Assembly: GCA_029251405.1 (NCBI GenBank)
Contig: JAQXDK010000052.1
Coordinates: forward strand, 26,990 to 90,989
Direction: 5' to 3'
DNA: 64,000 nucleotides
From: Flavobacteriales bacterium
GTDB taxonomy: Bacteria; Bacteroidota; Bacteroidia; Flavobacteriales_D; Parvicellaceae
Below are positions 57,888 through 64,000 of the stretch, one piece after another. A program made the translations under genes and the position numbers. The notes under the pieces are model-generated. The model ran no database searches, was not told where the DNA came from, and was given only the letters and a program-made list of their open reading frames with translations. Each line of letters opens with the position of its first letter. Positions within the stretch are counted from its first letter, which is position 1.

Positions 57888-58284
57888 GAATTTTATCTTC
57901 CGAAATATACTCTTTGTTTTCTTCTTTTTATTTTTTTGTAAGTATTATTCTCAAAATAATGGAGAGTTGATGGGTTATAATAAACATTCAATTTCCCAGA
58001 ATTACAAACTACCATCATTTAATACCCAAAAATTTGAAGGATTATCTTCTAAACAAATAAAAAGTCAAGAACTAGCAAATAAAAATAATCAAGAAGAGGC
58101 TAAAAAAGAACTTCTTAAAAGCCATTTACTGAAACAAGATAAGCCTACTCGAAAAAGAATGAAAAAAACATTAAAAAAATCACAAAGATTTTTAGCGAAA
58201 AAACCAATGTTAAGTCATAAAAAAGTATTGAAACAAAGGAAAATTGTACTGAGTCAAAGAAAAATTAATAAAGTTGAGGAATAA
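57886..58284 (+). CDS. Small secreted, highly basic protein of unknown function
   Basis: 132 residues with a signal peptide (MNFIFRNILFVFFFLFFCKYYSQ, cut after YSQ). The mature chain of about 110 residues is very rich in Lys and Gln (KKTLKKSQRFLAKKPMLS, VLKQRKIVLSQRKI), with predicted helix and probable disorder. I recognise no family. Start ATG shares the CATG with the start of the opposite gene. The next gene, the TonB receptor, begins 95 bases downstream. The strong signal peptide supports translation. Confidence 0.6.
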   Translation: MNFIFRNILFVFFFLFFCKYYSQNNGELMGYNKHSISQNYKLPSFNTQKFEGLSSKQIKSQELANKNNQEEAKKELLKSHLLKQDKPTRKRMKKTLKKSQRFLAKKPMLSHKKVLKQRKIVLSQRKINKVEE

Positions 58285-58379
58285 ACATTTTGAATTTTAA
58301 TAAGGTATTTGTTAAAAATTCGTTAATTATTGTTTAATTTGTAACGCTACATTTAGATTTTAGATAAAGATTGTTAATT

Positions 58380-61300
58380 ATGCTTAGAAAAATATTTTTA
58401 TTATCCATTTCATTTTTTGTATTAACCATTGTCAGTTATGCTCAACCGCAGGGTGGAAGTATTAAAGGAAAGGTTTTTGATGAAGTCAAGGATGGATTTC
58501 CGTTTGTAAACGTAGCTTTATTTCAAAATGGAAATATTAGAGGTGGAGCAACAACAGATTTCAATGGTGTATTTAAAATTAGCAACATTTCTGCAGGTAG
58601 CTACACTCTAGAAATTAAATTCGTAGGGTATCAAACATACCGTTTAGAAGGTCTTATTGTTAAAGGTGGTAAACTTTTACCATTATCTCCTATTTATCTA
58701 AAGGAAGCAACTGAATTATTAAAAGAAGTTGAAATAGTTAGCTATAAAGTTCCTTTAATTGATAAAGATGGGGGTGCTTCCGGTGGTACAGTAACTCGAG
58801 AAGATTTGGCTAGAATGCCTGGTAGGTCTGCTGCTTCCATTGCTAGTACTGTTGGTGGGGTTCAGTCAGATGCTAATGGAGAAATAACCTCTGTAAGGGG
58901 TTCTAGAGATGATGCAACCTTTTATTACATTGATGGAATTAAAGTAAGAGGTTCTACAAATCTTCCTAAATCTGCTATAGAAGAAGTTAGTGTCATGACT
59001 GGTGGTGTTCCTGCTAATTTTGGTGACGCTACTGGGGGTATTATTTCTATTACGACAAGAGGAGCTTCTAGAGTTTATTTTGGTGGTGTAGAAGCAGTAA
59101 GTTCTGGTTTAGCTTTTGGTGAAGACGTTTATGGCTTAGATAATAACGGATTTAACTTATTAGAAGCCACTTTTTCAGGACCTTTACTCATGAAAAAAGA
59201 CAGTACTGGTAAAAAGACAGATCCCATTTTAGGATTTTTTGTTTCTGGAAACTTTAATCATGTTTTAGATCCAAGACCTCTTGCCACTGACCAGTATAGA
59301 TTAAGACCTAGTTTAAGAGATTCATTAATAGATCCTGATAAATTAGGCCCTCTAAGACCAACTGGATTAGGATTTGGAGCATACTATAATACTGATTTCC
59401 TTAATTCTGATGCGTTTGAAAAGGTTAATTACAGACAAAATGTTGCTAGAACTAGAGCTTCGTTAGCAGGGAAAATTGATGTTAACGCTGGCCCTAATAT
59501 GAATATTTCATTTGGAGCATCTGGAGCATATTCAGATAGAAATGGAGCGTCTTGGGAAAGTTCACTTATGAATTATGATAATTTAGCTAATTATCGAGAT
59601 ATTGACTGGAGAGCATATGGAAAATTCACCCAGCGTTTTCAAAACGTTGCTGAGGATGAGAGTTCTCAGGGTGGAGTTAAAAATGCTTATTACACTATAA
59701 TGGTGGATTACTCCAAAAATTATGGATGGGTTCAAGACAATGAGCATAAAGACAATTATTTTAATTACGGTCACATAGGGAAATTTGATATTTATAAAAC
59801 TCCATCATTCGAATTTTCAGATTTTGATGGTAATGGGGTTTTAGACTTTGTCCAAACAGGTGTGAATGATGACTCTATTCAGTTTACCCCGTCTACTTCA
59901 AATGCTGATATGGCGGCAATCACAAATCAATATTTCACTCTATATGATGAAGTTGCTGGTAATTATGAAAATACTACTCAACTATTAGATGGTGGAGCTC
60001 TTTTGAACGGAAGAAGGCCTACTAACGTTTATGGGCTTTGGAGAAATATTGGATATGGTTATAATGGATCTAACAGAACTGATAATACTCAGTTTAGAAT
60101 CACGGCAGTAGGTTCTGCAGATATTGGAGATCATGCTATTTCTTTAGGTTTTGAATACGAACAAAGAACGGATAGGTATTTTGGTGTAGCCCCAATTGGT
60201 TTATGGACTATAATGAGACAATTAGCTAATTCTCATACAGATTACGGTCGAGGAATTGACGAAAGCCAACCTATTTACAATAATTTTGGTTCTTTTACAC
60301 AAATAGGTTTTGAAACATTAAACACAGCCCCTGGTGAATTTTCTGGTTCAGATCCACAATCCTTTTTTGATTATAATTTAAGAAATAGTTTAGGTTTGGA
60401 TCCTGACGGAACAGAATTCATCAATGTTGATGCAATGGATCCTTCGGAATTTTCATTAAGTATGTTTAGTGCGGATGAGTTACTGAATTCAGGAGATAAT
60501 TATGTCACATATTATGGGTACGATCATACAGGAGAAAAAATTAGTGGTCGTCCAAGTTTTGATGATTTTTTCACAAAAAAAGATCAATATGGGAATTACA
60601 CAAGACCAATAGGTGCTTTTGAACCTATATATATCGCTGGATACATCATGGATAAGTTTGCTTTTGATGATTTAATATTCAATGTCGGTGTTAGAATCGA
60701 CAGATACGATGCAAACCAGCAAGTTCTTAAAGACGACTTTTCTTTATATCCAACAAGAACAGTCGGAGAGGTTAATGATGTAAACGGTCAAGCTGTTAGT
60801 CATCCTACTAATATACCTTCGTCTGCTACTGTTTATATTAACGACATAGAAGATCCAACAACAGTCATGGGATACAGAGATGGTAACCAATGGTTTTCTT
60901 CTGATGGTGTCGCAGTGAATGATTTAGAAAGTATCACCCCTAGTGGATATGTAGTTCCTCAACCCTATTTAGTTCAAGGAGTTTCAACAAATGACGATGT
61001 AAGTTCTAATGCTTTTGAAGATTACAAACCACAAATTAACATCATGCCAAGAGTTGCCTTTTCATTTCCAATTTCAGACGAGGCTTTATTCTTTGCTCAT
61101 TATGATGTTCTTACAAAAAGACCAACTACTGGAAATAGATTAAATCCAATTCATTATTTTTATTTACAAACTGGAAATATTGATCGAGTTAATAATCCTA
61201 GTTTGTTACCTGAAAAAACTATTGATTATGAAATAGGGTTCCAACAAGTATTAAACACAAGGTCTTCTTTGAAAATATCAGGTTTTTACAGAGAACAAAG

Positions 61301-62099
61301 AAATCAAGTGGCACTAGTAAATAAAATTGGTGCATTTCCACAAACATATTCAACTTGGGGGAATATTGACTTTGGAACTATCAAAGGGTTAACAATAGGT
61401 TACGATTTAAGAAGGACTGGAAATATGTCTATGAGAGCCTCTTACACGCTACAATTTGCCGATGGTACGGGTTCTAACCCAACTGCAGCAGCTAATTTGA
61501 TAGCTTCAGATCAGCCTAATTTAAGAACGATATACCCATATACCTACGATCAAAGGCACCAAATTATTACAGCTTTAGATTACAGATACGGTTCTGGTGC
61601 TAGTTATGATGGGCCTAGAATTGGTGGAAAAGAATTGTTCAAGAATACTGGTGCAAATTTAGTAGCCAATTTTGCTTCTGGTATGCCTTATTCAAGACAA
61701 CAAAGAATTACAGGTGCCTCACTAATTACTGTTCCAACACCAATTTTAGATGGTGAGCCTTTAGGTTCTAGAAAACCATGGAATTTTAGAGCAGATTTGC
61801 AGGTAGATAAAAATATCACACTTGAGTTTGGAAAAGGAGATACTAAAAAGAAAACAGCCAACCTTAATATTTACATATTAGCTACCAATGTTTTCAATAC
61901 TTTAAATATTACAGATGTTTATCGTGCTACTGGTAATGCTGGTGATGATGGTTACTTAAATGCAGCAAGATTCCAAACTTCTATCAGTACTCAAAACAAT
62001 GAGGAATCTTTTCGTCAGTATTATGCCATGAAGGCTAATGACCCTTACAATTACGGGATACCAAGGCAAATTAGATTGGGAGTAAAACTAGATTTTTAA
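58380..62099 (+). CDS. TonB-dependent receptor with N-terminal carboxypeptidase-regulatory-like domain
   Basis: 1239 residues. Signal peptide ends at about SYAQ. Residues about 25-110 form a CarboxypepD-reg/Cna B-like domain (GSIKGKVFDEVKDGFPFVNVAL, then GVFKISNISAGSYTLEIKFVGYQTY), usual in Bacteroidetes TonB receptors. Plug domain about 140-225 (MPGRSAASIASTVGGVQSDA, TSVRGSRDDATFYYIDGIKV). The remainder is a large barrel with C-terminal RQIRLGVKLDF ending in Phe. There is no SusD-like lipoprotein next door, so it is not a classical polysaccharide SusC. The likely ligand is a peptide, siderophore or other nutrient, but unknown. Start at ATG 58380; a TTG three codons earlier is less likely. 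Confidence 0.95.
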   Translation: MLRKIFLLSISFFVLTIVSYAQPQGGSIKGKVFDEVKDGFPFVNVALFQNGNIRGGATTDFNGVFKISNISAGSYTLEIKFVGYQTYRLEGLIVKGGKLLPLSPIYLKEATELLKEVEIVSYKVPLIDKDGGASGGTVTREDLARMPGRSAASIASTVGGVQSDANGEITSVRGSRDDATFYYIDGIKVRGSTNLPKSAIEEVSVMTGGVPANFGDATGGIISITTRGASRVYFGGVEAVSSGLAFGEDVYGLDNNGFNLLEATFSGPLLMKKDSTGKKTDPILGFFVSGNFNHVLDPRPLATDQYRLRPSLRDSLIDPDKLGPLRPTGLGFGAYYNTDFLNSDAFEKVNYRQNVARTRASLAGKIDVNAGPNMNISFGASGAYSDRNGASWESSLMNYDNLANYRDIDWRAYGKFTQRFQNVAEDESSQGGVKNAYYTIMVDYSKNYGWVQDNEHKDNYFNYGHIGKFDIYKTPSFEFSDFDGNGVLDFVQTGVNDDSIQFTPSTSNADMAAITNQYFTLYDEVAGNYENTTQLLDGGALLNGRRPTNVYGLWRNIGYGYNGSNRTDNTQFRITAVGSADIGDHAISLGFEYEQRTDRYFGVAPIGLWTIMRQLANSHTDYGRGIDESQPIYNNFGSFTQIGFETLNTAPGEFSGSDPQSFFDYNLRNSLGLDPDGTEFINVDAMDPSEFSLSMFSADELLNSGDNYVTYYGYDHTGEKISGRPSFDDFFTKKDQYGNYTRPIGAFEPIYIAGYIMDKFAFDDLIFNVGVRIDRYDANQQVLKDDFSLYPTRTVGEVNDVNGQAVSHPTNIPSSATVYINDIEDPTTVMGYRDGNQWFSSDGVAVNDLESITPSGYVVPQPYLVQGVSTNDDVSSNAFEDYKPQINIMPRVAFSFPISDEALFFAHYDVLTKRPTTGNRLNPIHYFYLQTGNIDRVNNPSLLPEKTIDYEIGFQQVLNTRSSLKISGFYREQRNQVALVNKIGAFPQTYSTWGNIDFGTIKGLTIGYDLRRTGNMSMRASYTLQFADGTGSNPTAAANLIASDQPNLRTIYPYTYDQRHQIITALDYRYGSGASYDGPRIGGKELFKNTGANLVANFASGMPYSRQQRITGASLITVPTPILDGEPLGSRKPWNFRADLQVDKNITLEFGKGDTKKKTANLNIYILATNVFNTLNITDVYRATGNAGDDGYLNAARFQTSISTQNNEESFRQYYAMKANDPYNYGIPRQIRLGVKLDF

Positions 62100-62117
62100 A
62101 AAATTTATTAAAAGGAT

Positions 62118-64000
62118 ATGAGAAAATATTTAGTATTATTATTTGTTGTTAACTTTTTAAGTTCGAATTCTATATTGGCATGGAATGATCCGACAAATTC
62201 TGGAAACAAATCAGTTAAAAATAATTCAATTACTCTAAGGGCTGCTAATTGTACACCTGCAACTGGTAAGAAGTTTTTAGAGTTTAATAACGTGTCGTCT
62301 CTTATTGAGACCGGTGGTTCTATGTGGCAAGATCGATCTAGAAACGATGCTGCTTACGAGGTTCCTAAGGGTTCAGGCGAAACAGTAATTTATGCTGGAG
62401 CTTTATGGATGGGTGGTACAGATCCTAATAATCAACTTAGAATAGCTGCTTTAACTTTTAGAAGTGGAAATGACTTTTGGGCAGGTCCGTTGTCTGTTGA
62501 TGGTGGTGGTTCTTTTGATGTTAGTCAAGGTACTCTTGATTGGGGTTTTGCAGATATTTCTCCGGAAGTTTGTATGGAATACGATAATTTTTATATTACT
62601 GAGAGACAAAATGTTGAGCTATTCAATGCGTGGTACGAGTGCAGCAACGATCCTGATTGTGATGTAGGTTCTGAGTACCCAGATTATCAGATTCCGTCAA
62701 GCATATTGCAATGGCCAGGGAATTTTAATATTGATCTAGATTATACTCAATCCTACGATTTTAATCTTGCTCCATTTTATGATAGAAATAACGATGGAAT
62801 ATACAATCCTGGAGACGGAGATTATCCTTGGTACGATTTGTCTAATCAAATAGATTGTAGAACAAGTAGAAGAGTTACGTTATATGGAGATTACAATATG
62901 TGGTGGGTTTTCAATGATAAAGGTAATATCCACACTGAAACAAGTGGAGATCCCATAGGAATGGAAATAAAAGCACAAGCATTTGCATTTGCTACTAATG
63001 ACGAAGTAAATTCCATGACATTTTATAATTATGAGTTGATTAACAGAAGTTATTATACTTTGAATAATACTTATTTTGCTGTTTGGGTCGATTCAGATAT
63101 TGGTTGTTCAGAAGATGATTATGTAGGTTGTGATGTACAAAGAGGTTTGAGTTATCAGTATAATGCTGATGCTAACGACGACGGTTGTCAATACGCTATT
63201 CAAGGTTACCCACCAGCAATAGGAGTAGATTTTTTCGAAGGTCCTTACCAAGATAATGACGGTTTAGACAACCCTTTAACCTCTGACGTATCATCTGCAA
63301 AAAATCTAGATGGTATCCCATATAAAGGTTTGGGAATTGGATATGGAGATGGTGTAATTGATAATGAGAGGTTTGGGATGAAGAGATTTGTTTACTTTGA
63401 TAGAACCTTAAATTCTACTATATATGGTGATCCGCAGACTGGTGTAGACTTTTACAATTATATGCTAGGTTTTTGGAGAGACAACACTCCATTTGTTTAT
63501 GGTGGAACTGGTAATGCTTCTGATGCTAACGCTACTTCTATCGTAACTAATTATTGTTTTCCAGGTGATAGCGATCCTTTAAATTGGGGAACTGTTTCTG
63601 CTGGTGGTGGATCTTCTGTACCTTTTGATTATTGGTCAGAGCAGTATCCTACAGGTTTAGGAAGTACTCCAAATCCTCAGGGAGATAGAAGATTTGTACA
63701 AGCTGCAGGCCCTTTTGTTTTAGAACCAGGCGCATTGAATAATATAACTACAGGGGTTGTTTATGCTAGAGCCCAGTCACCAGATCCTTTTCAGTCGGTT
63801 GAATTAGTTCGAAAAGCAGATGATAAGGCACAGGCATTGTTTGATAATTGCTTTAGGATATTAAATGGTCCTGATTCACCAGAGATGTCGATACAAGAGT
63901 TGGATAAGGAGTTGATTTTGTATTTAAATAAGACAGCAGATGTGGAATCTTACGAGGAAGTAGATCCTATAATATTGTCATATGGTTACGATGAAGAAGA
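62118..64000 (+). CDS. Large secreted protein, 3' end outside window
   Basis: Open reading frame from ATG 62118 to the window end (over 620 residues, no stop). The signal peptide ends near SNSILA. The sequence is rich in Gly, Asn, Asp and aromatic residues with all-beta character, and contains DRNNDGIYNPGDGDYPWYD, a calcium-binding-like Asp/Asn loop, and several similar NDG turns. Such proteins, often more than 1000 residues and ending in a T9SS sorting domain, commonly follow TonB receptors in marine Bacteroidetes. The C-terminus is not visible, so the T9SS tail is a prediction. It follows the TonB receptor by 18 bases and is probably in its transcript. Confidence 0.85.
   Translation, partial: MRKYLVLLFVVNFLSSNSILAWNDPTNSGNKSVKNNSITLRAANCTPATGKKFLEFNNVSSLIETGGSMWQDRSRNDAAYEVPKGSGETVIYAGALWMGGTDPNNQLRIAALTFRSGNDFWAGPLSVDGGGSFDVSQGTLDWGFADISPEVCMEYDNFYITERQNVELFNAWYECSNDPDCDVGSEYPDYQIPSSILQWPGNFNIDLDYTQSYDFNLAPFYDRNNDGIYNPGDGDYPWYDLSNQIDCRTSRRVTLYGDYNMWWVFNDKGNIHTETSGDPIGMEIKAQAFAFATNDEVNSMTFYNYELINRSYYTLNNTYFAVWVDSDIGCSEDDYVGCDVQRGLSYQYNADANDDGCQYAIQGYPPAIGVDFFEGPYQDNDGLDNPLTSDVSSAKNLDGIPYKGLGIGYGDGVIDNERFGMKRFVYFDRTLNSTIYGDPQTGVDFYNYMLGFWRDNTPFVYGGTGNASDANATSIVTNYCFPGDSDPLNWGTVSAGGGSSVPFDYWSEQYPTGLGSTPNPQGDRRFVQAAGPFVLEPGALNNITTGVVYARAQSPDPFQSVELVRKADDKAQALFDNCFRILNGPDSPEMSIQELDKELILYLNKTADVESYEEVDPIILSYGYDEE

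Noticed and set aside
62464..62667. Plus-strand frame of 67 codons
   Set aside because: Out of frame inside the large secreted protein, which is open throughout.

Overview
The window is a strongly AT-rich chromosomal segment of a Bacteroidetes bacterium, most likely a marine Flavobacteriales or Cryomorphaceae-like lineage. The evidence is threefold. Protein families largely confined to that phylum are present: type IX secretion (T9SS) sorting domains, a TonB-dependent receptor with an N-terminal carboxypeptidase-regulatory-like domain, DUF3109, DUF3127 and a bacterial GGGP synthase. Promoters have the Bacteroidetes form TAnnTTTG. Shine-Dalgarno sequences are almost absent in front of genes. 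No insertion sequence, prophage, CRISPR array or rRNA operon was seen. This is mostly core genome.

Layout. 1-5.5 kb (+): electron transfer flavoprotein etfB (5' cut) and etfA, a BFN/UVR-domain nuclease, a small lipoprotein, a NupC-type nucleoside transporter, thyA and folA. 5.5-9 kb (-): tRNA-Leu(UAG), trigger factor, clpP and clpX, a protein folding and degradation cluster. 9-12.7 kb (+): a flavin-reductase-like protein, a DUF3127 protein with an SSB-like C-terminal tip, an AtoE-type transporter, a GNAT acetyltransferase and a lipoprotein. 12.9-16.3 kb (+): sdhCAB. 16.3-18 kb (-): a secreted protein and metF. 18-23 kb: lepA converging on a large outer-membrane protein gene. 23.4-27.4 kb: an OmpA-like lipoprotein, then eamA-yicC-gmk-nadD (-). 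27.5-32.8 kb: a cystathionine gamma-synthase, a secreted M43 metalloprotease with T9SS tail, a lipoprotein, and ribF (-). 33-36.8 kb: atpD-atpC, with rnhB and glyS opposite. 37-42.2 kb: DUF3109, a 420-bp leader, nrdB-nrdA, and an alpha/beta hydrolase. 42.4-48.7 kb (-): fumC, a tiny membrane protein and an SPFH protein; then a PPTase, GGGP synthase, glucosaminidase, prfB (with programmed frameshift) and arsC-like operon. 48.9-56.8 kb (+): folE, cysS, an M14 carboxypeptidase, a C1-like aminopeptidase, yidD, ACMSD and an M1 peptidase. 56.8-64 kb: a barrel-like protein and a degenerate Rieske-like lipoprotein (-), a small basic secreted protein, a TonB-dependent receptor, and a large secreted protein that runs off the window.

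Function. The genes cover folate and thymidylate metabolism (thyA, folA, folE, metF), dNTP synthesis (nrdAB), respiration (sdhCAB, fumC, atpDC, ETF), proteostasis (tig, clpXP) and translation (cysS, glyS, prfB, lepA). A peptidolytic and surface layer (M43, M14, C1, M1 peptidases, TonB receptor) fits a protein-degrading heterotroph. I did not find a convincing new multi-gene system. The best leads are an NrdA without its usual C-terminal redox cysteines, the textbook RF2 frameshift in a genome that otherwise avoids Shine-Dalgarno sequences, the DUF3127 protein with an SSB-type DDDLPF tip, the ligand-less Rieske-like lipoprotein whose start codon overlaps that of a divergent gene, and the structured leader before nrdB.
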